From the NCBI RefSeq assembly GCF_020382885.2, contig NC_058513.1:6770556-6834555 (forward strand): a DNA stretch of 64,000 nucleotides. The letters run 5' to 3'. The position numbers were made by a program, and so were the translations under genes. Position 1 is the stretch's first letter; each line of letters starts with the position of its first letter. The notes below the pieces were generated by a model. That model was not told the DNA's origin. It was given only the letters and a program-made list of their open reading frames with translations, and did not search any database. The stretch comes from Scatophagus argus (Eukaryota; Chordata; Actinopteri; Scatophagidae). Positions 27,267 through 41,024 of this stretch are shown here, piece after piece.

Positions 27267-30200
27267 AGGCTACTTGACCTGGTAAATATGGCAATGATAC
27301 CAAAATCCCCTTGGTAATGTATTATATTATTTCGCTACAGCAAAAAGTGATGAAAATTGTAATGTGTTAATTTTCATAACACGCTACCCCCAACACAGCT
27401 TGTCTACAACACGTCTCACATCATGTTCAAATTACATGGATAGGAGCTGAGTTTTTCATCAGGAGGTAGAGGGACTGGAGGTGGTCTGACACCTGACACC
27501 GAATGGCCAGCAAACAAGTTTCCAGGCAAAACAAAATGATCTTTTCTTAACCCTGACAAGTGCCTAAGCCTGACCAGACCTTAAAAGAAATGTAAAGTTT
27601 CACCATATTAAATGTAAAGTTTTAACATATCTCTGGTGTGCAGAAATGCTGGGGTTGGATGCTCTTATGAGAGTGTGAGCTTGCACAACATTGCATTTTA
27701 TTGTCTTTCTCTTCAAGTAGTGCATTTTCATGTTTGTATGAATAGATGTCCAAATATGCATGATTTATTAGAGTGTGATAAGAAAACAAATCTTGAGCTG
27801 ATCATATTGAAACCTTCCTTTGCTTAGCTTACAAATCCATAGCAAACCCAATATGAGATTCAGACTCTTTCTGAAATAGGTGCTTCTGAAACCCATTTTC
27901 CCCAAAATAGTCTTTGACAATAACTGTGTTACAGTATAAATCACAGTATATTGGCATCTTCACCTACTATGTTGAAATATAAGTGAGGTGATACATGGCA
28001 GCACATCCATATGAATGATAAATCTGAAGGGGATGACAATATATCGACCCAGGCTTCTTCCAACCTGGCGGTATGTCAATTTCTCCAAGTCTCTAAACAG
28101 AGAAGGCATCATTTACCCTTCTGTACTCGCCAAGCTCTCCTCCATATTGATCCACTGTGATGTTGAAAAACAATCGGAGACGTGCCACTCTGTAGTCAAA
28201 GTGATCAATAATGTGGGCTTGTTTTGCTTAATGTGTGCCATAGCTGTATTTTCTTCACTTTAGCTGCAATGGTCAAAGGATTTGGGTTTTTGAAGCCAGT
28301 TATCACTTGGGTTAGTCGATCATATTTGCACTCAGTCACTAATCTTTACAGAGTGCATGGGGAAAATGAAAATCTCCAAATAAAATGTCTTTCAGTGTGC
28401 TGAGATATTATCTGCTAAGCTAGTTAGCTTTAGAATTTCACCTTAGCTGTTTGTTTGTTTTTTTTAGCTAGAACAGTTAATGCGAATTTCACTTACATAA
28501 TATATTTTTCAAAAGTAATGTCAATAAGTCATATTCCCATCTTAACTCATTTTTGACAATATATATATTATATTTTACCAGTACTGATTATATTTGAATT
28601 TGACTATTTCCATCCTCAGTTTATTGTTTATTTGCTTGTTTTTGTTTAGTTTCAGAAAGGGACATCAAAACTTGACTAATGCGATCACGACACACTTAAG
28701 CATTAGCCATAAAAATAGAATATATGATTAATTCACATAAAAAAATATGAAAAAGAGAAGACAAAAGCAATCTCTAAATATTAAACCATACTGCAGAAGC
28801 TGACATTTCTGCGATGTGTTTTATATATGAAGGTCAGTATGAGCCATCATGTATCTGTATAATCCTGACTGACAGTCTAATGTAGGCCTGTGAGAATTTT
28901 GCTCACGTTGACAGTTATAAGGAGAACACCTGAACACCTGAACCAAGGTATTCCAACACACACCTGTGTCTGTGACTGACATCCACTGTGCTGAATTCCT
29001 GCCCACCTGTGCAAGGTCTGTGGCTGTGGGAAGGCCGACAGCTGTACAAAGCTCAGCAGTGACTGCAGTGCTCTGTAATTCTCAGTAAAGCCCCTGTGAC
29101 AACCTGCAGCCACTGCTTGAAAGGCGGGAGGCTTTTCTCAATACAGATTACTTCAATTTTGGACATGCATACTCGACGAGTTCTGCTGACGAGTCAAAAG
29201 TGCTGAGAAAGGTGTACGATCAACTTTAACTTCACAGAAACCAATGCAGCAGCAACAAATATTACTTTTCATCTCCGGGAGTGAGACCAGATTTTATCTT
29301 GCAAAAGGGATGATGCTGTTTATCAAAATGCCTTAAAGAGAGCCAAAGGTCCTGACCAGCTAACTCCAAGCAGCAAAATTATATCCACGAGTTAAGAAAT
29401 TCAGTAAAATAATTCATGTATTCCCATCGACCTTCTGCTTTGTGTATCTTTTGAACGGCTCTCTGTTGTTGTATGTTCCACAACAGCTAATCCCCTCACC
29501 GTTTCAGGTCAAAGTGAATCGACCAGATTTCTCAAGCTTTCCTGAAGGATGTAGCAGACATTGTCCCACAGCAGAATACAAAGCATTGTCCCAGCGTTGT
29601 ACTGGATCACTGAGGACACAATACATGCCACAAGCTACTGAAGAGCTGTCTTCAAAAGGCCTCACCTTAACTCACCTGGATGGAATGTCTCTCACACACT
29701 CAGAGAGAAGCGTGTCACCAGACTCCATCCAGACATCACTGCCATTAAATACCAGAGAGGATTAAAGGATGAATTACATGTAGAGCTTTATTTCAAGTCA
29801 GTCCAAGTGATTCAGTCCAAAACTTGGAAAAAGCTATTACAATTTCCAGGCTGCAGTCCTTGTGTGCAGACAGTCCCAGAATTTCACGTGTCAGTAGGAA
29901 CTAATGGTAATTTTGATGAGGAAATTATGAACTTTGTTGTCAGCAGTAATAAGGTTCTCCATTTTGACTCCCACATCAGATTTGACTGGTAGTACCTAAA
30001 TTAATAAGTGAACACCAAACTCAGCTAATGTGAGGCTTCCCTTTTAGCTTTCTATTCTCAAAAATCAAAATTCAAGAAAGGGAAACAAACTATTTTAATC
30101 AGAAGAAAAGGAAAACATTCTGCTATTCTGACTAAATTAGTTAGTTGTAACAACTCATTAAAAATAAAACCAGACGCGAGTGTTTATCTCTTTTTTAACT

Positions 30201-32649
30201 AGATGAATTCTGGTTAATATTGGATTTTATTTTTATGGAACTGCCAACAATGGTGGTTTTGGTGACATGATTGTACTCTGCCACTTTTAGGTTCTGTACA
30301 GATTGATGTGAATGCATCATAGGCTTAACTGATGTACTATTAGAACTAGAAATACTCAAAGATGGCACCTGTTCATTCTTAATGAATTTCCCTTCTGAGC
30401 TGCTTCCATGTTCCATTGCACAAACTGTTCGCATTAGTGCTGCTTCCTCTGCTCATCCCATAAACTTAACAGAGATGAGGTCATGTACATGGAAATCGGC
30501 TCTGAGGAAGTTTGAGGATTTTTATTTTACTATGGTTTAATAAAACTAAGAGTCTTCATTCTTCTGTGGGGCATACCAGCATGCTTGCAATGACATATGT
30601 TAGCATGCGGATGTCTATCAGGTCAGCATCTTAGTTGAGAGTGTTAGAAATAAAAATAAAGTAGAACTGAGGCTGATGGGAATGTCATTAGTCATTTAGC
30701 CTGACGATGCTGGACGAAAAGAGGGTCAGCAAAGTTATAACAGTTCATCCTGAGGGGAAAATGAATGAGTATACATCCATCCGACTTACTGACCAATTGC
30801 CATTCCTTGATATTTGACCTTGTTTTCTGGTGTAATGTTGTGTCAAAGTATATACAATAATTAATGGGGATCTCTGGGGACAATGCTTTTTGGCCTGCAG
30901 GGATTTATTTGTTGCTGTTGTATTGTTGGCTGCAGACAACAAATAACAACAATGTTTGTTTGCTGGTTGTATCCGGCTCTCCTGATACATCTGTACTTTA
31001 ACCTCCTGATGCTACAGTGCGATGTTGTACCTCACCTGGGACATATAATTGAATACACCTCTTACTCTGTCAACGAAAAAAGTTGCAGCAACTACTGAAA
31101 ACTCTTTGACTGACAGTTTCTTTCATTCAGCACAGAAAAGCCTGCAGGAATTTGTGCTCAGCACTAAATCTATCTATGTCAGGAAGAAAACAAACCCCTG
31201 CAGATTACCAATTTAAAACTTCACACAGCAGCCAATGAGAGTGCCCATACGGTCCCGGCGTCTGTGCACTGCGATTCTGTGTGTTGTGTGAAAGCCAGTG
31301 GCAGGGCCATATTCTCAGCCATAACTGCAGGGCAGAGCTCTGCGGCGAGCTGGGTAAGTATAGGGCACGGCAGGACTGTACATTATCACATGGGTGTGGC
31401 CACGAGCTCAAAAAATGTTTTCAATTGAGGAGTGAAGAAGGCACGTAAAGTGCCAGGCATGCCTGCACAGGATCGTCGCCTCACTGTGTGACACGGGGAA
31501 ATTTGAATAATAAAAACTGCTTACCAGCTTAAAGGTGAGTCATTTCAGAGGGAAAAGGTGAGATGAGCTGCTTCCTCAAAACCTGACCTGATGCCTTCCT
31601 GTCTTATCATATTTTGAATTTTACTGCAGCTCATTGTGGCTAAACAATGGCCATTGTCTCTAGTAAGGCCTCACAGTCTTTCTGAGTCAGATAAGGGGAA
31701 ACATATAGCAGCCTGTTACTTGTATTTATGTCTTGTCAGATTTTTTTCTTGAGAAAAACTGGAGGGGAACAAATGAACATCAGATGGTTCCTGCTTAGTG
31801 GAAACATTGTGGTCATGCACTAAAACAAATATTTTGACTCTCTCTCAGTCATTATAAATGTGCTCTCTGTGTAATAGGATTGGGGGAAATCCATAATGAT
31901 CTGTTGATCTGTGTTGACAGCATGCTGACCAATCATAAGCTGGAAGCTTTCAGAGCCCATTCAAAACCTTGTGAAGTAACAAAGCTGGAGGAGATAAGAA
32001 AAGATTCAGGTGTGTCATGCAGTGTTAAGATCCAGACAAAACAACATGGAGGGAGAACAGTTTACCTCTTGACATCTGACATCTCTGTTGCTACAAGATG
32101 GAGAGAAGAAAGTGGCTAAAACAAAACATTCTGAGAGATGAGGAGCTGTTTAGGAACGAGTTTCTCCTGCAGTTTAGAAAAGCTTAAAAAATGAATTTCT
32201 ACGATAAAAAACAATACTGCATACATTTATTTCTCTGATTTTAAGTATCAATTTTGCCTTTTCTTTTAAAAAATAGATTGAAAAAATTCCTTTTACAAGC
32301 AAAGTAGTCAAAGGCTTTCAAAATGTCTACTTTTCAGTGACAGGAGAGAAAACAGTTGTCTCCAGCTGTGTGCATTTTTGAGGGTTTGAAAAGGTTTCAC
32401 AAACCCAAAGCTTTTACAATTTTCTGCCTCCATAGAAAGCACAGAGTACTTTAGCTTAAAAACATAAACATCATCAAAATAAAGTTGCAAGATCTTTATC
32501 TTTATCATCTAAGTAGGAATTGACAGGTGTTTTGTCTTTACCCTTCAGTGTTTCAAATGTCACTCTCTCAATCTCACGTTTTTAGATTCAAGCTGCTGTT
32601 CCTCCTGTTTACAATCTTTGTACTACACTAAGCTATATAAGCTGTATAT

Positions 32650-32890
32650 TTACTACAAAAACGTGACAGTGGTACCATAAGCATATTTCCTAGACTGTCA
32701 AATTTTCCATGAGAAAATTGCTACTTTTTGCCAAGCTAAGCAGATGCCAGCTGCTAAGCTAGCTATCACCTGGCTATAGTTTCTTATTCAAATATGGTGT
32801 CAAATATGGGAACGGCATCAATCTTCTCATCTAACTTTTGGTGAGAAAGCAAATGAATGTGTTTCATGAAATGCTGAACTATTCCTTTAA
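32650..32890 (-). repeat. Teleost non-autonomous repeat copy
   Basis: Contains 'gctgctaagctagctatcacctggctatag', split by small differences, then 'atcaatcttctcatctaact' and 'tgaactattccttta', the family end words also seen at 6.6-7.1 kb. Confidence 0.55.
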
Positions 32891-32963
32891 CTTAAAATGT
32901 CCAGGCCATGAAACAGAACAAGAGCTACAACTATGCGCACAGGAGGGGGAGGTGACAGCATGG

Positions 32964-32974
32964 GGGGGGGGGGC
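32964..32974. repeat. G homopolymer
   Basis: Run of about 11 G in otherwise ordinary intergenic sequence, prone to length error. Confidence 0.8.
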
Positions 32975-33788
32975 GTCAGGCCCTTATAATGATAGTGGAG
33001 TTATCAGCCAATCTGCACAGCAGTAAGCAATCAGCTTCTTTGATAGGTTATCTGACAGGTGTAACTAAAGGTAGTAAGACCACCCTGTAAAATATGCTGA
33101 TTAGAGCCGCATGGCAGTAACTCCCTTCTACTCACAGGTTAAGTGAGTGCAGTGCAGCTCTATGTGCGTGCCTGTGTGTTATTGCATGCAGGCATTGACC
33201 TTCCATTTTCCTCTGCATCAAGAATCTTGGACAGCACGCTACAGCTACTGTGCGATTTACTGCACTGTGTATAGAGGATTTCCAAAACCATACGATTCCA
33301 TGATCTACAGCCATGATGTCATTCATGCAACAAAGACTGGCCTATAATCATTCTGGTCGTTTCGTCTCTCTGCTATGAGATTCCACAGAGGAGGATGATA
33401 TGTCAGAAGCTCAACATGACTGTAAATATAGAGACACACCACGCTGGTAGACCATCTGAGGTACTTGCAGTACCCAAGGACAAAATAAAAATGACTAATG
33501 CTACCACTAGTCTCAGCCATGATAGTTGTGTTGTTGCTGTTTGGAAAACAGGAACTTTATAAAGTTATAACTTCATCAACCTGCCTCATAATGCTGCATT
33601 CAATTATTTGACTATTTAAGCTGCAAGAATCGATGGACCGCGGCACATGAGGCCTCAGCAAAACTCGAAAGAACTTATGCAGTCTCGCTGAAGAATTATA
33701 CCTCTACAAGCTTGAGCCTGATCCACTGAAACAGACAGGCAGCCTAAACAAACATGACCCCCTTAACCACCACAATCACACGCAAACA

Positions 33789-33837
33789 GCACTCACACAC
33801 ACACACACATTCACACACACTCACACACACACACACC
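33789..33837. repeat. (CA)n microsatellite, interrupted
   Basis: CA runs broken by 'ttc' and 'ctc' interruptions. Confidence 0.9.
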
Positions 33838-34245
33838 TCCGTCTGCTTTGAGAGCATATCACAGTTCCAGGTCTGCAGCAGGAGGCCAAGAGAAAAGCTC
33901 CTGATTAAATAGTTTTGGAGCGTGCGGCGCTGCAGCTCCGGGAGCTCAGCTGCTTTGAAGCCAGTCGCTGTGTTTGGCTGTTATCTGCTCCCGGGACTGA
34001 AGATAACGCATTTAGACAGCGCTCAGAGACTATGTTTACAAACAGACAGCAGCGGCGCTGTCAGGAGGCATCCATGATGAAGCAGAAACATGGCTCAACT
34101 GAAGGCAAATCGGACACTGATGATTGAACAGATGTAGCTCGAAACCTGGATGTGCTTCTACCTGATGCTGCCAGACACGCCATGAAGCACTTTGTGTAAA
34201 CTTTTAAATCGGCTCAAAGCTGGCCCTGTTTTTCATTTGATGTCT

Positions 34246-34440
34246 GTTAAAGGGTCAGTTCACCCAAATTAGCACTATAGTACTATAAAGCAGTGCAGAT
34301 ACAGCCTTGATTTTAGTTGCCCAGGTTTTATGATGACTGAGATGTCTCTGGGTTCACTGTGGTGGACCAGAGGTTAAGATCAGTCATACGTAACGCCTGC
34401 AGTTTGGGTCTATGTGGAGAAACTTTGTAGCATGTCATTC
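34246..34440 (+). repeat. Degraded teleost repeat beginning 'aaagggtcagttcaccc'
   Basis: The opening phrase and a following 'gcccaggttttatgatgactgagatgtct', with differences, recall a common teleost interspersed repeat. It is non-coding, and its ends are not sharp. Confidence 0.45.
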
Positions 34441-34884
34441 CTCACTTCACTCTCCTTTATTGTTTGTCAACTAGAACTATGCAACTATGTAAAATATCCA
34501 ACAAAATAATTTTAAAACGTGTCTTTCCGGAAACAATGTTGAGGTCTTTTGGGGTAACTACTTTCTGTGTGTTGTTTTTTCTTCATCCAAAGAATGGTGG
34601 AAGACTGTATCAAATATGTAAGGACCACAAAAGTAAAATAAGATTTATTCACTTGTGTTGTATCTCAGAGGCTGGTATCTTAAAACCCTGGCAAAATACC
34701 ATCAGAGTTACCTGCATACCTAGATACCACTAGAGATAAGGGCAATAAAGCAGAATACAAAGGGACTGTCTGAAAGTGCACACCTTCATCCCCATTTAGA
34801 TAAGTATTGCTCCTTGCCCTTTCTATGATTGCAGGGTTTTCACGTGAAATTTATGCTATTGGTGTGAAAAAAATTTGAGTCTGT

Positions 34885-35120
34885 GATGTGGGCCTGTATT
34901 TCAAAATCCTTAATCTAGATCAGATTATCTGAACCGGATTATTTCTCAAAATTTTGTATTTCAGAACCAGATTAGATAAATTCAGATTTGGTAATCCAAT
35001 CCTACCCAGTATCCCACTCAAATCAAATTTTAGGGGTATTTTAAAATTCTTATTCTGATGGCAAAAATCAGGATCATTCTGATCCCACTGAAAGGATGGA
35101 TCCAACGTGGATTGAAGGTG
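34885..35120. repeat. MITE-like repeat rich in 'agatcagattatctgaaccgg'-type words
   Basis: Multiple imperfect inverted and direct copies of GATCAGATT / AATCTGAT / GGATCC-like words around 34915-35100 suggest a decayed non-autonomous DNA element. I could not define its termini. Confidence 0.35.
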
Positions 35121-35997
35121 CAGATATTTAGGATAAATGGCACATATTTAATTATTTTTTTCTTCAATGATCTGTGGTCAAACTTGCAAGGTGCAAACTG
35201 AAAAGGCAGACATGCTTTCCACTACCTCTGCTGTAGTTTTCTGAACTGAGTGGGTCTGAAATGTCCTTTGCAAAAGTAAATTTGGTGTACATCTGAAACA
35301 CACACTCCTCTCTAACAGCAATATTATACAATGGTAGCTTCTCTTCAGAAAATACCAGGACATTATATATATCTGGACACATACATAAGGCGTACAGTAC
35401 CCATATAGGACTGACAGTGAATCAGAGTCATTGTGAAACATCTGGCAAGAAAGGCAATATGTCAGTTCTGGCTGTTGTTGCTTCCTAACTCAAATCCCAT
35501 CTCGAGCCAAAAGGTGTCGATAACCTCGCTGTCTGTGCCGCCTGTTCACTGACTTATTGAGCAGCAGGTCAATGTTCTGGATCTCCTAGTATGATGTATA
35601 GTGATACGTGTGTGGGGTCTGCAGGGACCTGACGGATGTCGCTGACAGTGGGGATATGCAGCAGGCCTGGGGACCTGGGCTCTGCAGTCTACATCAGTCT
35701 GCATCATATGTCAGTAAATCAAGATGGATGATCGAGATTTGCTCTGTGTCCTGAGGATTGGGCATAGTTTGGCCCACATGCTTAGTGACACTTATCCCAC
35801 TGATGGAATGGTTATCTGACAGTTTGAATTTTATTTTAGACAAATCTTTAGCTTTTGTTAACAGATCTAATTTTAACTTTAATTTAATTTAGATCTACTT
35901 TTCTGAACTGAAGGCTAAAACTGTAAATAAACAGCTTGTTATTATTTATTTACAGTATTTTTGTCTTTATTTACTTAAAGAAAATGGGTACTTGAGC

Positions 35998-36217
35998 TTC
36001 CTCCCACAATCCCCAAAACATGCACATTAGGTTAATTGGCTACTCTACATTGCCCCTAGGTGTGAGTGTGTACTTGTGTGGTTATCTGTCTTTGTCTGTC
36101 AACCCTATGATTGACTGGCGACCAGTCCAGGATGTACCAAGCCTCTCGCCCGTAGTCAGCTGGGATAGGCTCCAGCCACCTCATTACGCTGACGGATACA
36201 TGGTATATGGATGAGTT
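35998..36217 (+). mobile_element. Teleost SINE copy, 5'-truncated, plus orientation
   Basis: Begins at 'cttcctcccacaat', continues through 'ggttaattggctactctac', 'gactggcgaccagtccagg' and 'agtcagctgggatagg', and ends at 'tatggatgag'. It is the same family as 3151-3843 in the opposite orientation and lacks the tRNA-like head. Confidence 0.75.
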
Positions 36218-37927
36218 TACTTTATGAAACAGTTGTCAGGGGATATGCTTTATTGAAATTGTCAATAACATCCACAGTTTATTTGTCATAATTCAAATGT
36301 AACACGAACCTCCACCCATAGTTTACTTGACATTTGGAATAAAACTTAAATAAAACTCAACTTATGGAAACAGCTGTATGATGACCTCAGTAGCTCTGGA
36401 GGAGCACTGATAAGTCCAAACAGAATACTTGAGTTACAAACTATAGATGTGAAGTTTGAAGAATGTGTTTACCAGTCAATGAAAGCTTAACAAAAGACGC
36501 TATTGAGTTACATAATAGAAAACACATTCTTTCTTTTTAAAAAAAGGATTATTATTAGACTGAAGATAACAAGAGAAAGAAGCATATGACACACAACAAA
36601 GTTCCTAATTTGTAATCAATCCCGGGAAGGACACCCTTGGTTCTCGAAATAAAAGACCCATACTTTTTTCCTGTGCACATCATGTGACTCACAGTTGGAT
36701 CTGTTCTACAACTTGGATTGGCATGAAACTCACTTGAAGCTTGAAGTTCACTTTCAATTTTGGAGGCCCACTTGATTATAGTGCCTGATTTTGTTAACAT
36801 CTGCACCACAAAGAATTTTGAATTCATTACTGCTCAGATTTGCACCTTCGAGTGTTTTTTTTTTTTTTTGTGGCAGATAAGCCCCATAATATTCAAAGCC
36901 ATCTGACACAATGATAGGTAAAACATGATTTCTCTAAACCAAATAACTGAAACTGGTACTTCTAGTGTAGAACCTATATGCTCTGCCTATAACCTCTGCA
37001 CAAGTACTGTACTGTCCCATGTTGCACTTTTAGGTTTCATCGCTTTGCACCAATCATATGTAGGACAATAAATCACTTTATAGATGTTAAAAACGATTTG
37101 GCTGCCAACAACGGTTAAGCAGAATATAATTACATTTGTGCAAAATGAAGTCACATACCGTCAACTGAAAGCAAGTTGAGGCCTGTGAGGAATCATCAGA
37201 CCAATAATGTAAACTGCAAAATATTTGTAACACCTGCCAGTATAAGATGGTCTTCAAAAGCAGTTCCTGCAATCACACTTACCATTCAGTGAGGTTCACT
37301 ACATTCTTTTTAAAGCTCCTGAAAACGAAGGTCATGCCCTCCTGTCGGGCAGGATACCACTAATGTACTCCAATGCTGGTGTGGTAAAACTTTCAGTGTG
37401 CAGCAGCTGCCCCTATGAGAAGAGGCATTTCCATCTGAATGCTTAATAGTTAAATCAAACTCTTTATCTAGATCTAGAGAATAGTGCTTCACTGTCCTGT
37501 AACAAAACTACTGTGTGAGTGTTGGTGTTTGTGTGTGTTTTGGCATGGCAGGCTGCTCTAATATGCCCTAATAACCATGATGTCATCCACCTGTTTTTTG
37601 GCTTGGCGGCAGCGATGACTGATGGCACAATTTTGGATAATTATCTTATCTGATCTGGAGCTCATGAGCTGAAATGCAAAGAAATCATGAACCATAGATG
37701 TTAAAAGTCGTCTATTCCACATTACACTGGGGGTTTATCCATTTTGGGAAAAATGGTGATTTTCCACTCAGTTTCTCTAAAATAATGTTTATCGAGTCTG
37801 GGAAAGTGTTTATTTTCATAAAACACACTAATTTGGTTTCATTTACCTTTAAGTCATTTTGTGGTAGGGGATTTCTACCTAAGCCATTCAAATTCATCTG
37901 CACAGCCCAGAAAGTAAAGGCGAGGGT

Positions 37928-38052
37928 CCTTGTATGCAACATCCATCCATCCATTTTCTATACTGCTTCTCTCGGGTCACGGGGGGGGGGGGGGGGGGTT
38001 GGAACCTCTCTCAGCTAACTATGGGCGAGAGGCGGGGTACCTTGTATGTAAC
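37928..38052 (-). mobile_element. Strongly 5'-truncated SINE with target-site duplication and an 18-G run
   Basis: A fragment of about 100 bp from the 3' end of the SINE family. It is flanked by ccttgtatgcaac (37928-37940) and ccttgtatgtaac (38040-38052), a 13-bp duplication with one mismatch. Its minus-strand 3' end is the GGAT tail. A homopolymer of 18 G sits at 37981-37998 inside it. Confidence 0.8.
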
Positions 38053-39539
38053 AATGCAATGAAAATGCTCTGTAACGACCTTTTAGAAGGTGTTGCTGTC
38101 CTCTGAATACCCTTTCCTTTGATAAAACTATGTAGCTCTTTCGTGACTATGCAAACATTTTCCTCCCACTGAATCAAACATTAACCCTGTCTTTAAATGT
38201 CTCAGGGTAGCCAGGTTAATGCACTGCCTGTTTCACCCAACTGTCTGACTTTTGAAGAGGTTCACCATTAACATCAAGTTTAGCAATTAAAAAAGGTGTC
38301 CCGGGTACACACTTCTTTGAGAAAGGAATTCTAGATTGTGAAGATTGTGTGAAACACCAAATGCTTCATGGGCCAAAGGGTAGCATCAGTAATTAGAAGA
38401 CAATATGTGCTGGTGTATCTGCCTGAGCAGCATGTCAGGAAGCATTTTATGAACTGCATTGTTGTTCAAACCAGTTTAGCAGTTTGCGTATTTGTGGTCC
38501 AGACACTTTGGTTACTGTCAAAATATGCTTTTGAATGCTGCTTTACTGGGAAATAGAATTGTGAAGCACTGACAGGAAGACTGACAGGAAAAAAAATCCC
38601 AGTAAAACAATTTACCACAGTATCTCATAGTGCTGTTTTCTTGTTCCTGAGAATAACATTATGCCATTAAAATAGTCAGGTGTGTAGTCAGGCAAGAGAT
38701 TTGGGGAAAAATAAAAACATCAGAAGAAAGGTTCAGTCAACAAGTAAAGGTACAGTCATTCTGGTAAACATCAAAAACTTTAGTAAAAACATGACATACA
38801 GCAGCAGGGTTTAACCATAGTGGTATGGATGGATCTAGTTCATGAAGGCATAAAGTTGAGAGACAAATATAACTGCAAAATAGAAAGAACTGAAAGAAAA
38901 AAGCGCACATGCTTATCTGTACAGTCAGCACATCTGCAGTTTTGGGGCAAATTCGTAAACTTTCCACTGATCAAACTTGCTCAAATAACACAAGGTAAAA
39001 CTTAACTTCACTTTCTGTTTGAAAATCAAAATAACTATGGTCATCCCTTCACTTTTCAACCAGCTACATCAGTTGTACAATGCCTTTGTACAATGCTTTT
39101 ATTTGTGACTGAATACCTGATTAATATTAATTGCTAGCACAAGCAAAAGCAACTAAAAGCAATTGCTAGCACATACAAAAGGAAGATGACAGGCCTACAT
39201 TGGTGAATATTATATCTTCTTAACATCAGCATACTAGTCTTTTGTCTTAGCAAAAAGCACCACTGTGCCTCAGCACAGCTCGAAGCAAGGCTGTACAACT
39301 TCCTGTTTAATGCATAAGCAGCTGGAGAAAAACAGAATGTCAGTACAGGGAGTCGACTCTGAGATTCCCAAAAAAATGAGAAACAAAACTGAAGTAACCT
39401 AAAATAAATGTCAGGTTAAGCAGTGAGTACATCATTGAATTGAATGCACCAAACTTCAGACTGATGGAATAACACTGATGATCCAGGGGTTGTTTTTCTG
39501 ATCTTTAATTGAATTCCCCTCAGTTATCTCATGCAGCAA

Positions 39540-39845
39540 TCACATTCTCATCTGCCTGTAGCCTATTTCCTTCATGCTTATCTCACATGCCACTCCTGTA
39601 GAGTTTGACAGGCAAAGCATAACAGAATTGCTGCCAAGGTTGAGGGTTTGATGACTCGCAGGACCACCAATGCTAAAAATGCGTTCACTGACAGTACAGT
39701 AAGGCCGCTCGGATAAAAACATTCGCTGAATTGAGTGTGCTGTTGCTAAAAGAATAAGCTGCTGAACATTTGCTTGCCAAGACAACACAAGAGGAAATTT
39801 ACTCAGCCATAACAACCTCAATGCAAGGTCAGGCTTCTCCACCAC
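39540..39845 (-). pseudogene. Decayed hAT-family transposase C-terminal fragment
   Basis: An open stretch of about 100 codons reads ...SWQANVQQLILLATAHSIQRMFLS...SERIFSIGG..., which matches the dimerisation region of hAT transposases (W..N.., LPLLA..A....P.T...SERxFS.GG). The expected catalytic parts upstream are absent, the sequence between the motifs is eroded, and the open frame has no ATG start. It is probably the remnant of a DNA transposon, not a domesticated gene. The call rests mainly on the SERIFSIGG motif and its spacing to the WxxN motif. Confidence 0.6.
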
Positions 39846-40084
39846 ACTGAGGGCTGAAATTCATTTTAATACCTTTGGCAGCGTGTAGAAGTCAAGTTGA
39901 ATGGATGTGGATTGGTGCTCCAGAATATTCAAATTGTTGATGCTGAGACTTTCAACGACATCTACGAATGTTATGATGACCTCTCGTAATTGTACACTAC
40001 AAGAAGTGATGTTTTGACAGAAAATATGTTTCAAACTTTACTCGTCTGTGGCGAGACCAATAAAATGGAGGACATCATTTGTCT

Positions 40085-40102
40085 ATGTGTGTGTGTGTGT
40101 GT
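40085..40102. repeat. (GT)n microsatellite; second run at about 40271-40298
   Basis: Two GT runs within 200 bp downstream of msrb1. Confidence 0.85.
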
Positions 40103-40267
40103 CTTTGGTCCTGTGTGTATGCATGACCGCTGTGGATCAGACATCAATACATCAACGCGTGTGGGACATAAGGTAAAAAGAAACGTGAGAGATGTGTGTG
40201 GTGTGTCCATGAGGATGATGGCGGTGTGTTGTTTGGCACACATGTTTTTCTGGGATTTTGTGTGCGA

Positions 40268-40298
<31 letters not shown>

Positions 40299-40946
40299 AT
40301 ACTTCCTTTGTAATGATAGCTCTCAGTTTCTCGCCAGGCGGCCAGGCTACTCCTCTAAACCTCAGGGCGTTTGCCAACCCCCAGAGCCCATAGAATATGA
40401 CCTACAGCTGCGCCACAGAGAGAGTCTGAGCTCCTGTTAGCTACTGAAACAACTAACATTCTTAATTAATGTAAGACAACAAACAAATACAGTGCATGTT
40501 CATATGAAGTAGGACTCTGCACGTGCAGCAGTGAAAACAGGCAGGCAGGGCGGACTGAGCACTTAAATTGCTTAACTGTGGAGCTCAGACTTCTGTAGAG
40601 GAACAGATGTGATCTGGAGGGATGAGACCGCCATCTAGAGGTCAAACTAAGGAGCATCAACTACTCTAAGGAAACTTCATCACTGTCATGACCAATGGTG
40701 GAAAACGAAGTTAGGTCCTCATACTAGTCAAAATAACTTTATCACACTGTACAAACACTTGGTTAACAGTTTCTTGCTATCACATTATTGTGACTTCAGT
40801 GCACAGAACATACGGCTACATGTACCTTCTGGAATATTATGTATTAAGAATTACATTGATATGTATGTTGAATAAGGTATTCTAGGACTGTAATATTTTC
40901 GTAAAGGAGTATTTGCAGAGGTGTGGTAATGTCACTGTGTCACAGG

Positions 40947-41024
40947 CAGGTCAAAGATTCTTCAGTGAACAGGGCGTCCCTCTCAGGCTTTTTTCCTGTC
41001 CACGTCACCCACTGAGCCGACCTG
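40947..41024 (-). promoter_or_regulatory. SECIS element of msrb1 (3'UTR)
   Basis: On the minus strand, CAGGTC (41024-41019) pairs with GACCTG (40952-40947) as helix I. GTGAC (41008-41004) and TGAA (40964-40961) form the non-Watson-Crick quartet. GTGGACAGG (41003-40995) pairs with CCTGTTCAC (40973-40965), with one G-U, as helix II. Six unpaired A (40994-40989) stand where the conserved AA belongs, followed by a short CCT/AGG mini-stem, as in form 2 SECIS. It lies about 60 bases after the msrb1 stop. The 5' quartet base is G rather than the usual A. Confidence 0.8.

Larger units (their letters stand above)
25641..40946. other. Intergenic region between hs3st6 and msrb1
   Basis: About 15 kb without a recognisable gene. 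It contains the SINE copies, repeats, hAT fragment and microsatellites listed separately. A mildly GC-rich patch at about 33840-34090 follows a CA microsatellite but shows no splice-bounded exon or familiar protein. Confidence 0.6.

Noticed and set aside
33840-34127. Possible GC-rich first exon
   Set aside because: Mild GC rise only; no donor site in a plausible frame and no recognisable protein or downstream exon.
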